The notes below the pieces were generated by a model. That model saw only the letters and a list, made by a program, of their open reading frames with translations, had not been told where the DNA came from and searched no databases. The translations under genes were made by a program, and so were the position numbers. From Deltaproteobacteria bacterium (GTDB taxonomy: Bacteria; Desulfobacterota; Binatia; UBA9968): a stretch of 8,326 nucleotides of DNA. Of this stretch, positions 1-6,699 are shown one piece after another. Positions within the stretch are counted from its first letter, which is position 1; every line of letters begins with the position of its first letter. The stretch is taken from positions 1-8,326 of the forward strand of contig VBLN01000104.1 in assembly GCA_005878685.1 (NCBI GenBank), given 5' to 3'.

Positions 1-1
1 G

Positions 2-1003
2 ACTCCATCAAGCTCTTCTCAGACAACGCCAGCGCCACAACAGGATTTGGATTCTAGCCTCAGAGCGATGCTGGTTTCATTGAAGCAGGATGTTGCGCGG
101 CAAAACCCGGCTCGAGCCTCTGGTCGAGCGGTGGTTGGTAACTTTACTGAAGAAGGACAATCCTGGAGCAGCCCGATGGGAGCGTTGCTCAAAGATCGCG
201 TCGCTTCTCTAGTGGAAACGGAAGGACTCTTCAGGGCTCCCGACGGCTCGACAACGAGAGGGATTACTGTAAAGGAAGTTGCCACAGTACAAAATCCGAA
301 CGATCCCAAAGCATTGAGCATGCTCTACAACACCGATCTCGCGATCGTCGGGACCTACCGTCCGGATAACGATCGGGTCAACGTCCGCTTAACCGCTCTG
401 GACAGCCAAGGCACTCAACGAGCCCAGGTAACAAGAGACATTTCAAGACAGGCCATACCGGATGTGGTATCGGCGCAGCCTGCGAATGCGGCGGACACGA
501 GCCAGTTCCTGAGTTCTCTCAGCCAGCTTGGACCGAAGTCACAGGGCAACGCGAGGGTGGAGATTACAACGAACCGGCCAGGTGCCGGGGCCAGCTTTCG
601 TTTCGCAGAGGAGATCAAGTATTTCGTGACCTCCACAATCGATGGCTATCTCTACCTCTTCCACATGGATGCCGAGAAAAATCTTCTCCGAATCTTCCCC
701 AACCAGTACCAGCGGGAAGCGAGGGTGACCGCTGGCCAGGCAATCGAGTTTCCGCCTGCTGGTGCGCCGTTTAAATTCGAGGCATCGGCCCCCTTCGGGC
801 TGGAAACGACCACAGCCATCGTCACCTCGTCCCCTCTTGATGAGAGAGACTTTCAGATGATCGAAGGCGGCTTTGCCAAGCCGAAGCAGGATGTCGCCAC
901 GCTTGTAGCGACACGCGGGATCAGCGTAAAGCCGACCACAGGATCTTCCCCGTCGCAGGCGCGGCCTGTCTGGAACTCTGTCACCGTCCTGATCCGCCCG
1001 TGA
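2..1003 (+). CDS. FlgO-like + DUF4384 domain protein, 5'-partial
   Basis: The reading frame is open from the first bases of the window (codon at position 2) to TGA at 1001-1003. The true start lies upstream, and an in-frame TTG at 47 has no reason to be the start. The first ~20 visible residues are a Ser/Thr/Pro/Gln-rich linker (TPSSSSQTTPAPQQD), typical of the join between an N-terminal module and a C-terminal one. Counting from position 2, residues ~37-155 resemble the FlgO/TolB/LpoB-like fold: a strand (RAVVGNF), a 'SPMGALLKDRVASLVETEGLF' helix region, then 'LSMLYNTDLAIVGTYRPDNDRVNVRLTALDSQG'. Residues ~186-280 match the DUF4384 pattern: 'IKYFVTSTIDGYLYLFHMD', 'LLRIFPNQYQ', an aromatic/Pro region, and 'GLETTTAIVTSSPLD'. 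Such proteins are often exported or attached to a signalling module (for example a Ser/Thr kinase), but the N-terminus needed to decide is missing. No function can be assigned; the domain call rests on pattern recall. Confidence 0.8.
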   Translation, partial: TPSSSSQTTPAPQQDLDSSLRAMLVSLKQDVARQNPARASGRAVVGNFTEEGQSWSSPMGALLKDRVASLVETEGLFRAPDGSTTRGITVKEVATVQNPNDPKALSMLYNTDLAIVGTYRPDNDRVNVRLTALDSQGTQRAQVTRDISRQAIPDVVSAQPANAADTSQFLSSLSQLGPKSQGNARVEITTNRPGAGASFRFAEEIKYFVTSTIDGYLYLFHMDAEKNLLRIFPNQYQREARVTAGQAIEFPPAGAPFKFEASAPFGLETTTAIVTSSPLDERDFQMIEGGFAKPKQDVATLVATRGISVKPTTGSSPSQARPVWNSVTVLIRP

Positions 1004-1165
1004 GCGATAATCAGTCAACCAGGAAGATCAAAACTCTAGTCCTCCATGGTGCAAAAATGGTCATCGGCATGTTGCTGACCGAGTTGACAGATTTCGTTTT
1101 CAGCCAAACCATTCCTTTAATCTCAATCTTAACGTAGAATTCTGGCAGGAGTGCGAGCGATAGTG
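1004..1165. other. Intergenic region upstream of lhr
   Basis: About 160 nt without a gene. It contains a perfect -35-like TTGACA at 1084-1089, but no good -10 at the usual spacing. A TAGAAT at 1135-1140 resembles a -10 but has only a poor -35 partner. AGGAG at 1147-1151 is the only good ribosome binding site and serves lhr. A short imperfect dyad (GGTCA near 1058, TGACC near 1075) has no T-tract, so I do not call a terminator for the upstream gene. Confidence 0.4.
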
Positions 1166-1408
1166 ATGCCATTCCATCCTGTTGTCCGGCAGTGGTTCTC
1201 GGAGCGGTTCGGTCAGCCGACCGCGCCTCAGGAAGAGGGTTGGAGCCACATCTCTCAGGGAACCGACACCCTGATAGCGGCGCCGACTGGCTCCGGAAAG
1301 ACGCTTGCCGCCTTTCTTTGGTCTATAGACCTTTTGGTCCGGGAGGCCGAGGCCCGCAAGCTGGAAGAAAAAACTAGCGTCGTTTATGTCTCACCGCTAC
1401 GATATTGA
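1166..1408 (+). CDS. lhr: Lhr helicase, N-terminal fragment (frame-disrupted gene)
   Basis: This segment carries the start of an Lhr-family superfamily 2 ATP-dependent 3'-5' DNA helicase: 'MPFHPVVRQWFSERFG', a Q-motif region 'PTAPQEEGW', the Walker A/motif I APTGSGKT that binds ATP, and the beginning of motif Ia 'VVYVSPL'. It then reads R-Y-stop at 1406-1408, exactly where Lhr proteins normally continue 'SPLKAL..DI'. The continuation is found in another frame from position 1401 onward, so this is the front part of one gene, not a separate small gene. ATG 1166 is preferred because homologues start just before 'FHP'. GTG 1163 and GTG 1151 are in frame upstream, but 1151 overlaps the AGGAG at 1147-1151. 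On its own this product has an ATP-binding loop but no DEIH box and cannot be an active helicase. Confidence 0.8.
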   Translation: MPFHPVVRQWFSERFGQPTAPQEEGWSHISQGTDTLIAAPTGSGKTLAAFLWSIDLLVREAEARKLEEKTSVVYVSPLRY

Positions 1409-4400
1409 AAAAAATCTGTCTCAGCCGTTAGCGGAGATCCAGAGCCTGGCCGAGACCATGGGAATCAGTCTTTCGGCGATCCGAGTGGCGGTACGCTCCG
1501 GGGACACGCCCGGCCACGAGCGGCGGCTGATGTTGCGCCATCCGCCCCATATCCTGATCACGACACCCGAGTCCTTGTATATTTTGCTGACCGCTGAGCA
1601 GAGCCGCAAGTTTCTCAAGACCGCCGAGACTGTGATCGTGGACGAGATCCATGCCGTTGCCGGCGCCAAGCGGGGAGCCCATCTCGCTCTCTCCTTGGAA
1701 AGGCTGGATGCGCTTGCGAATCGGCCGCTCCAGCGCATCGGGTTAAGCGCGACCCAGAAGCCTATCGAGGAGATCGCGCGTCTGCTTGTGGGGACGAAGA
1801 GAATCGAATCTGACGGCAGGGCAGCTTGCGCCGTCGTCGACATCGGTCACCAGCGCGATCTCGATCTCTCCATAGAAGTTCCCGATCAAGATCTCGGTCC
1901 GATCGTGAAACATGAAATCTGGGCAGAGCTCTACGAAAAGATCGTGAACCAGGTGAAGGCGCATCGGACGACACTGGTCTTCGTCAATACCCGGAGGCTT
2001 GTAGAGCGCGTCGCGTACCAATTGACGGAGCGCCTCGGCGAAGGGAAGGTTGGGGCGCATCATGGAAGTCTGTCGCGCAAGAGCCGGCTTGAAGTGGAGC
2101 AAGGTTTAAAGAGTGGCGCGCTGCCGGTGGTTGTGGCCACCGCTTCGCTGGAGCTTGGAATCGATATCGGTTTTGTCGAGCTGGTCTGCCATATCGGTGC
2201 TCCTCGGACTCTGGCGACGTTTCTTCAACGGATAGGACGTTCGGGGCACTGGCTCGGGGCTACCCCGAAAGGGATTCTCTATCCTCTGACTCGTGATGAG
2301 CTGGTTCAGTGCGCTGCCGTGATCCGCGCTGTGAGGGCTGGAGAACTGGACAAGGTCACTCTACCGGAGAAACCGCTCGACGTCCTGGCTCAGCAGATGG
2401 TCGCTACCGTTGCGAGCACCGAAAGCATGACGGTGGAGGAGCTGTGGCAGCTTGTTCGGGGAGCTTATCCTTACCGAAACCTTGGACGAGGGGAATTCGA
2501 TGAGCTTCTGGAAATGCTGTCGGAAGGTATCGCCCGGCGTCGCGGGCGCCGCAGCGCCTATCTGCACTATGACAGGGTTCATGACCGTTTGCGGGCTCGG
2601 CGAGGAGCGCGCTTGACGGCCATCACGAGCGGCGGCGCGATACCGGATACAGCGGACTATGATGTCGTGAAGCTCCCCGACGAAGCCTTTGTCGGCAAGG
2701 TCAACGAAGACTTTGCAATCGAAAGCCTGGCCGGAGACATCTTTCTCCTGGGAAATAGTTCCTGGCGCATCCGCCGGGTCTCTTCAGGCAAAGTCTGGGT
2801 CGAGGATGCGCACGGGTTGCCGCCGAGTATCCCGTTCTGGCTTGGGGAGGCGCCGGGTCGAAGCCTGGAGCTTTCCGCGGCGGTTTCGGATCTTCGTGCT
2901 CAAGTGGCTTCCCGTTTGAGCGATACGCCGGCGGCACTGCATTGGCTTATTGAGGAGACCAAGATCTCTCAACCGGGGGCCGAACAGGTCGTTTCCTATA
3001 TCCGTGAGACGGAGGCTGTTTTGGGCTGCATCCCCACGTTGGAATGCGTAGTTGCTGAACGCTTCTTCGATGAAGCGGGCGGGATGCAGCTCGTGCTTCA
3101 CGTCCCCTTTGGCAGCAAGATCAATCGGGCGTGGGGACTCGCCCTGCGGAAGCGTTTTTGTGTCAGCTTCGATCGCGAGCTCCAGGCGGCAGCGACCGAC
3201 GACGGCATCGTACTCTCCTTGGGCGAGCACCATTCCTTTCCGCTCGAAGAGGCGTTTGGCATGGTTCGTTTGCCCACATTAGAGAAAGAGCTAACGCAAG
3301 CCGCTCTGGCCTCGCCGATGTTTGTGAACCGCTGGCGGTGGGATGCAAGCCGGGCGCTTGCGGTGCCTCGATTCAGCGGCGGCAAGAAGGTTCCTATGGC
3401 GATCCAGCGCATGCGCGCCGAGGATCTGCTGGCGGCCGTTTTTCCCGAGCAGCTCATGTGCCAAGACAATCGGGTGGGACCTGTAGAATTGCCGGAGCAT
3501 CCACTGGTGCATGAAACGATTCATGATTGTCTGCACGAAGCTATGGATCTGGACGGGCTAAGAGAGATTCTCGCGCGCGTCGAGAGCGGGAAGATACGCA
3601 CCGTAGCCGTCGATAGTCCCGCGCCTTCGGCAATGGCCCATGAGATTCTCAATGCCAATCCGTACGCTTTCCTCGACGATGCGCCTTTGGAAGAGAGGCG
3701 GGCGCGTGCCGTGGCACTCAGACGGACCGATCCCGAACTGGCGGTTGGAATGGGTGCGCTGAGCCCGCAGGCCATCGAAGAAGTGCGGGACCAGGCGTGG
3801 CCCAAGATACGAGATGCGGAAGAGTTCCACGACCTTCTCCTCGGCCTTTGCCTTTTACCTCTGGAAGGGGGCCGCGATTGGTCGATGTACGCTAGCGAAC
3901 TGATTCAAAACGGAAGAGCGACTGTAGTCTCGTGGCACCAGGATGGCCACGGTGACAAAAGAGAGGCCTATGCGGCAGTAGAGCAGGTATCGTTGATTGC
4001 ACTTATCTTCCCCGGTTCGGAGATGAGCCCGGAAGTCAAAACTTTGCCTGGACGAAGAGAGACTGCGTTCCCGTTGGAGGAGGGGTTCCGTAGAGTCGTG
4101 CAAGGGTGGGTGGAAGTCCTGGGCCCCACGACGGTATCCAGTCTTGCTCAAAGGCTGGGGTTGCCGGCGACAAAGGTAGAGCAGGCGCTTCTCGCCCTTG
4201 AAGCAGGAGGCGTGGTGCTTCGCGGTCGATTCACCCAGAGGGACGAAGGGCAGTCAGAGATAGAGTGGTGTGAGCGGGGACTCCTTTCCCGGATTCACCG
4301 GCTTACTTTGGGTCGCCTGCGTCGTGAGATCGAGCCGGTTAGCGCGGCCGATTTCATGAAGTTTCTCCTTTGTTGGCAGCACGTAGATCCGAAGAGCCAG

Positions 4401-5480
4401 CCTCGGGGCCGTGAAGGTCTGTTGGAGGTTATCGGCCAGTTGCAGGGCCTGGAGCTTCCGGCTCCCGCGTGGGAGCAATCGATCTTGCCGTCGCGCATCG
4501 CGGAATATGATCCGGCCGATCTTGAGAGTCTTTGCCTGGGTGGCACCGTTGCTTGGGGCAGAGTCAGAATCGACGAGCTAACTGATGATTTACCGGCGGC
4601 GCACGAAAACCGTGCGGCGAGCATCGTTTCTGAGCGCAGAAGAAAGAGGAGAATGACCTTCACGCGCGTGGCTCCGATTAGCTTTCTGCTGCGTGATGAT
4701 TTGGGATACTTTATTTCTGGCGATCAAGACCATCCTTGGAACCGCCGGAGACTTTCGGCATCGGCCACTGCTGTCGCGCGCTATCTGGAAGAGAACGGCG
4801 CCTCCTTTCTCGGAGACATCGCCCGGGGCTCGGGTCTCCTCAAGAGCCAAACAGAGGAGGCCTTGTGGGAACTGGTGGCGATCGGTCTTGTGACGGGCGA
4901 TGGAATCGCCGGGCTGCGAGTATTGCTCACGCCGGAGATCAAACGGCAGGGGAGAAGACGGCGTCTGCGGCTGCTTTCCGGAGGGCGAGCGCCCGAGCGG
5001 TTAATGCCGGTCGGCCGCTGGTCGCTGTGGCAGGGCCAACACCGTGCAACAGGGATCCGCCCAGAGAGTAGAGAAGAATTCTTGGGCCGCCAATTTCTCC
5101 GCCGCTACGGAGTCGTCTTCCGCGACCTCTTGGCTCGGGAAAGCTCCATGCCTCCGTGGCGGACTCTGCTGCACATATACCGCCGGCTCGAGGCGCGAGG
5201 GGAGATCCGCGGGGGGAGATTTGTTAACGGGTTCCTGGGGGAGCAATTCGCCTTGTCCGAAGCCGTAGACCTATTGCGCGCGTTGCGACGAAGCCCTTCA
5301 GAAGGCAAAGCCTTAGTTGTCTCGTCAGCCGATCCGCTCAACCTTATCGGGATTGTCATCCCGGGCCAGCGGCTCTCGCCCTACTCCAATCAATCGATTG
5401 TCTATGCCGACGGCCTTGCAGTGGATATCGGGCCGCTGGGAGCGATCCGCAGCAGGCTCCAGCGGGCTAAGCCAGCTTAG
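1386..5480 (+). CDS. lhr: Lhr-like large ATP-dependent helicase (main part, lacks motif I in this frame)
   Basis: A 1364-residue frame holds the rest of an Lhr-type SF2 helicase, a DNA repair helicase. Visible motifs, counted from ATG 1386: TTPESL 59-64 (Ib), DEIH 86-89 (II), SAT 121-123 (III), TTLVFVNTRR 195-204 (IV), ATASLELGIDIG 251-262 (V) and QRIGRSGH 281-288 (VI). The winged-helix and Lhr-core regions follow. A long C-terminal extension contains 'RRYGVVFRDLL' (1239-1249) and 'GRFVNGFLGEQFAL' (1277-1290), typical of full-length Lhr rather than the short Lhr-core. With the 1166-1408 fragment the total is about 1440 residues, in the range of full-length Lhr (E. coli about 1540). True homology begins at D-I-E-K-N (1401). 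The ATG at 1386 lies inside the upstream frame, has no good ribosome binding site, and is probably not a real start. A product started there lacks Walker A. Lhr-CTD in E. coli is reported to have uracil-DNA glycosylase activity; whether that applies here is unknown. Confidence 0.9.
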   Translation: MSHRYDIEKNLSQPLAEIQSLAETMGISLSAIRVAVRSGDTPGHERRLMLRHPPHILITTPESLYILLTAEQSRKFLKTAETVIVDEIHAVAGAKRGAHLALSLERLDALANRPLQRIGLSATQKPIEEIARLLVGTKRIESDGRAACAVVDIGHQRDLDLSIEVPDQDLGPIVKHEIWAELYEKIVNQVKAHRTTLVFVNTRRLVERVAYQLTERLGEGKVGAHHGSLSRKSRLEVEQGLKSGALPVVVATASLELGIDIGFVELVCHIGAPRTLATFLQRIGRSGHWLGATPKGILYPLTRDELVQCAAVIRAVRAGELDKVTLPEKPLDVLAQQMVATVASTESMTVEELWQLVRGAYPYRNLGRGEFDELLEMLSEGIARRRGRRSAYLHYDRVHDRLRARRGARLTAITSGGAIPDTADYDVVKLPDEAFVGKVNEDFAIESLAGDIFLLGNSSWRIRRVSSGKVWVEDAHGLPPSIPFWLGEAPGRSLELSAAVSDLRAQVASRLSDTPAALHWLIEETKISQPGAEQVVSYIRETEAVLGCIPTLECVVAERFFDEAGGMQLVLHVPFGSKINRAWGLALRKRFCVSFDRELQAAATDDGIVLSLGEHHSFPLEEAFGMVRLPTLEKELTQAALASPMFVNRWRWDASRALAVPRFSGGKKVPMAIQRMRAEDLLAAVFPEQLMCQDNRVGPVELPEHPLVHETIHDCLHEAMDLDGLREILARVESGKIRTVAVDSPAPSAMAHEILNANPYAFLDDAPLEERRARAVALRRTDPELAVGMGALSPQAIEEVRDQAWPKIRDAEEFHDLLLGLCLLPLEGGRDWSMYASELIQNGRATVVSWHQDGHGDKREAYAAVEQVSLIALIFPGSEMSPEVKTLPGRRETAFPLEEGFRRVVQGWVEVLGPTTVSSLAQRLGLPATKVEQALLALEAGGVVLRGRFTQRDEGQSEIEWCERGLLSRIHRLTLGRLRREIEPVSAADFMKFLLCWQHVDPKSQPRGREGLLEVIGQLQGLELPAPAWEQSILPSRIAEYDPADLESLCLGGTVAWGRVRIDELTDDLPAAHENRAASIVSERRRKRRMTFTRVAPISFLLRDDLGYFISGDQDHPWNRRRLSASATAVARYLEENGASFLGDIARGSGLLKSQTEEALWELVAIGLVTGDGIAGLRVLLTPEIKRQGRRRRLRLLSGGRAPERLMPVGRWSLWQGQHRATGIRPESREEFLGRQFLRRYGVVFRDLLARESSMPPWRTLLHIYRRLEARGEIRGGRFVNGFLGEQFALSEAVDLLRALRRSPSEGKALVVSSADPLNLIGIVIPGQRLSPYSNQSIVYADGLAVDIGPLGAIRSRLQRAKPA
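1397..1401 (+). other. lhr: Frame junction in lhr at helicase motif Ia
   Basis: The upstream frame gives S-P-L through codon CTA 1397-1399. The downstream frame resumes as D-I-E-K-N-L from GAT 1401. Lhr proteins have about five residues (K-A-L-x-N/D type) between these blocks. Losing 14 nt and leaving the single C at 1400 would give exactly this junction. The A7 run at 1408-1414 lies after the point where the frame changes and overlaps the TGA, so it does not by itself explain the break. The lesion may be a genuine deletion or an assembly error. Confidence 0.75.
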
Positions 5481-5496
5481 CCGATTAGAGCCAGGG

Positions 5497-5844
5497 ATGA
5501 ATCCGCTGGAACGATTGGCCAAGGCGACGGCCTTTTCATGGGCTGGTTTGTGCGCCGCCTTCCGTCATCAACAAGCCTTCCGCCAGGAGGTTGCGATTCT
5601 AATCTTTGCGATACCTGCCGGTCTTTGGCTCGGGAGAGACGCCGTTGAACGCGCGCTGTTGGTGAGCAGCTGGCTCCTGGTCATGGTCGTGGAGCTGATT
5701 AATTCAGCGATAGAGGCGGTTGTCGATCGGATCGGTTCGGAACGCCACGAGCTTGCGGGTAGGGCGAAGGATCTGGGATCTGCCGCCGTGTTCTGCGCGA
5801 TTGCATTAGCGATCACGGTATGGGTGATCGTCTTAGCCCTTTAG
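5497..5844 (+). CDS. dgkA: Diacylglycerol kinase, DgkA family
   Basis: A 115-residue integral inner-membrane enzyme that phosphorylates diacylglycerol with ATP to phosphatidic acid, recycling diacylglycerol released in envelope glycan or lipid modification. It aligns along nearly its whole length with E. coli DgkA (121 aa): 'SWAGLCAAF', 'AFRQE', and the signature 'VVELINSAIEAVVDRIGSERHELAGRAKDLGSAAV'. Catalytic-region residues E66, N69, E73 and K91 are present. Three hydrophobic segments (about 33-47, 52-66, 94-115) fit the trimeric three-helix fold. One oddity: the position equal to E. coli Glu28, a reported metal ligand, is Gln25 here ('RHQQAFRQE'). ATG 5497 was chosen because homology starts there; the frame is open further upstream inside lhr. 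Its start is 16 nt after the lhr stop, suggesting cotranscription. The ribosome binding site is weak (AGAG / CAGGG just upstream). Confidence 0.95.
   Translation: MNPLERLAKATAFSWAGLCAAFRHQQAFRQEVAILIFAIPAGLWLGRDAVERALLVSSWLLVMVVELINSAIEAVVDRIGSERHELAGRAKDLGSAAVFCAIALAITVWVIVLAL
5810..5830. repeat. Short inverted repeat at the 3' end of dgkA
   Basis: CGATCAC (5810-5816) and GTGATCG (5824-5830) form a 7-bp stem with a 7-nt loop inside the last codons of dgkA, between the convergent gene ends. No T-tract follows on either strand, so it is at best a weak or Rho-assisted terminator and may be chance within coding sequence. Confidence 0.3.
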
Positions 5845-5863
5845 TTGATGGCCGGCGGGACAG

Positions 5864-6352
5864 TCAAGCGGAGGGCTTCTTCTGTCTGCGTCGGTACATC
5901 TGCAGAGATAGATCATAGAAGGAGGCGATGGTGCGCTCCTCTATTTCGGGGTGCCCTTGCCTGGTCTGATACAGAATCATTAAGGTCAGTTCTTTCTTAT
6001 GGACCTGCAGCAGATGCGCCCCCTTCATATCGAGGTATGCTCCCACAGTGCGGAGAATGTTTGACAAGCTGTGGAAGTCGGGAAGGCGCTGGAGACGGTT
6101 GCGTTTTGTCTGTCCGGCTCGGTCCAGGCTTTCGATATCCTGCGATGTGTAAGTGAGATCAGAGGACTCCATCGGATCCTGTCCTTGCCATTTCCGCATC
6201 CACACCTTCAGCGCATTGACTTTTCTTCCTGGCTCGCCGCGAATGAAATAGTTCTCGCCGTTACGCCTCAGCTCGAACGTGTTTAACTCCTGCGCTTCCA
6301 GAGCTTGGCCGATGGCGCGTAAGGTCTGATCATAGGCTCTGCCTTGAGTCAT
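5864..6352 (-). CDS. Hypothetical protein, 162 aa, no recognised family
   Basis: Read on the minus strand from ATG at 6352-6350 to TGA at 5866-5864. The start is supported by a purine-rich AGGGGGTGGG just upstream. The frame continues upstream to 6598 but would run through the palindrome and the pyrR promoter, so the long version is rejected. The protein is soluble, rich in charged residues, with no signal peptide or membrane segment. The N-terminal ~50 residues suggest a helix then a beta-hairpin ('FELRRNGENYFIRGEPGRKVNALKVW'). The rest reads as mixed helix and strand, with 'SLSNILRTVGAYLDMKGAHLLQVHKKELTLMILY' as its most regular part and a basic C-terminus (MYRRRQKKPSA). I do not recognise a catalytic motif or family. 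It is convergent with dgkA (stops 19 nt apart) and divergent from pyrR. The sustained coding character and clean start suggest a real gene. Confidence 0.7.
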   Translation of the reverse strand: MTQGRAYDQTLRAIGQALEAQELNTFELRRNGENYFIRGEPGRKVNALKVWMRKWQGQDPMESSDLTYTSQDIESLDRAGQTKRNRLQRLPDFHSLSNILRTVGAYLDMKGAHLLQVHKKELTLMILYQTRQGHPEIEERTIASFYDLSLQMYRRRQKKPSA

Positions 6353-6574
6353 GGCCCACCCCCTGTTGCGAGTCGTGTAGTTATCATGGGTCACTCGGCA
6401 GAACAAGAACAAAATTTTCCTTCGCCTGGGGGTGCTCACCCTAACAGTCAGGGCCTGCGCAAACATCCTACTCCTAAGGCTGCAGGCTTCACGTCGCCCC
6501 ACCGCACCAGGGACCTTCCTGCCCCGAGACGCTGGAGCGAGCGGGCAGGAAGGTCCCTTTACTTTTTCCTTCTC
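6353..6574. other. Intergenic region between the minus-strand gene and the pyr promoter
   Basis: This stretch holds the upstream region of the minus-strand gene and a long inverted repeat (6509-6558, listed separately). I found no convincing sigma70 promoter for the minus-strand gene: a GATAAC with a TTGTTC about 15 nt before it, read on the minus strand, is weak. A 12-bp near-palindrome GGGTG-CT-CACCC at 6430-6441 could be an operator but has no supporting context. No tRNA or known RNA is visible. Confidence 0.4.
6509..6558 (+). terminator. 16-bp perfect inverted repeat, probable + strand terminator
   Basis: AGGGACCTTCCTGCCC (6509-6524) is followed after 18 nt by its exact complement (6543-6558). 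On the + strand the stem runs into a T-rich stretch (TTTACTTTTTCCT, starting 6558), as in an intrinsic terminator with an imperfect T-tract. On the minus strand no T-tract follows. It would stop + strand transcription arriving from dgkA before it reaches the pyr promoter, whose -35 starts 17 nt further on. Alternatives are a protein-binding palindrome or a dispersed repeat unit. Confidence 0.5.
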
Positions 6575-6603
6575 TTGACTTCTTTGGCTCGGGCGCATAT
6601 AAA
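6575..6603 (+). promoter_or_regulatory. Sigma70-type promoter for pyrR-pyrB
   Basis: TTGACT (-35, 6575-6580) and TATAAA (-10, 6598-6603) are separated by the ideal 17 bp; each differs from consensus by one base. The expected start of transcription is near 6610, about 8 nt before the PyrR-binding hairpin and about 110 nt before pyrR. The position relative to the leader structures makes this the obvious promoter of the operon. Confidence 0.8.
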
Positions 6604-6617
6604 AAACTTAGCCTTTT

Positions 6618-6646
6618 AACCTGGTCCTGCGAGGCCGGAAAAGGTT
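6618..6646 (+). promoter_or_regulatory. PyrR-binding stem-loop (anti-antiterminator)
   Basis: The sequence GGTCCTGCGAGGCC at 6623-6636 fits the published PyrR-binding consensus ARUCCNGNGAGGYU, with the outer A-U pair replaced by G-C. It folds as a 4-bp upper stem (6623-6626 with 6633-6636, including one U-G pair) and the hexaloop CUGCGA, matching CNGNGA. A purine-rich one-sided bulge follows (GGAAA 6637-6641). The lower stem is AACCT 6618-6622 with AGGTT 6642-6646. In known systems UMP-loaded PyrR binds this loop, stabilises it and thereby allows the downstream terminator to form. Its location just upstream of pyrR itself strongly supports autoregulation. Confidence 0.9.
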
Positions 6647-6695
6647 TTATGACAAACGCAAGAGAGTTCCGTCATTCAGTTCACGAACCCCCTCG
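6630..6695 (+). promoter_or_regulatory. Antiterminator of the pyr leader
   Basis: An alternative fold pairs the 3' half of the PyrR-binding loop with the 5' arm of the terminator: CGAGG 6630-6634 with CCTCG 6691-6695, and GGTTT 6643-6647 with GAACC 6685-6689 (one U-G pair). ATGAC 6649-6653 with GTCAT 6671-6675 extends the stem inward. This is incompatible both with the PyrR hairpin and with the terminator, which is the logic of PyrR attenuation. Pairings were found by eye; energies were not computed. Confidence 0.75.
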
Positions 6696-6699
6696 GTAA
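6649..6699 (+). CDS. Possible 16-codon leader peptide ending in the terminator loop
   Basis: ATG at 6649 opens a frame MTNAREFRHSVHEPPR with TAA at 6697-6699, inside the loop of the pyr terminator. A GGAAAAGG stretch ends 4 nt before the ATG, so a ribosome binding site is possible although tightly spaced, and it lies in the PyrR-binding element. A ribosome moving to this stop would cover the terminator stem and could prevent it from forming, as coupled translation does at E. coli pyrBI. A frame this short can easily arise by chance, so the call is tentative. Confidence 0.3.
   Translation: MTNAREFRHSVHEPPR

Noticed and set aside
539..1018. Minus-strand frame of 159 codons opposite the DUF4384 gene
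   Set aside because: Shadow of the plus-strand coding sequence; arginine-rich and without recognisable motifs.
1084..1140. TTGACA at 1084 or TAGAAT at 1135 as an lhr promoter
   Set aside because: TTGACA has no acceptable -10 at 16-18 bp; TAGAAT has a poor -35 and would start transcription at the ribosome site itself.
1386..1388. ATG 1386 as a genuine internal start giving a separate protein
   Set aside because: No ribosome site at proper spacing; the first five residues are not homologous, and the product would lack Walker A.
1408..1414. A7 run as a programmed frameshift site in lhr
   Set aside because: The frame change must occur before the TGA at 1406-1408, upstream of the run, and five conserved residues are missing, which slippage does not explain.
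6430..6441. GGGTG-CT-CACCC dyad as an operator
   Set aside because: Single copy, only 12 bp, no regulator gene nearby and no promoter placed around it.
5864..6598. Long minus-strand frame of 244 codons starting at 6598
   Set aside because: Its first 82 codons cross the 16-bp palindrome and overlap the pyrR promoter, have low-complexity basic composition, and the internal ATG at 6352 has a better ribosome site.
6344..6619. Plus-strand frame of 91 codons across the pyr upstream region
   Set aside because: No ribosome site, no coherent protein character, overlaps the start of the minus-strand gene, the palindrome and the promoter.
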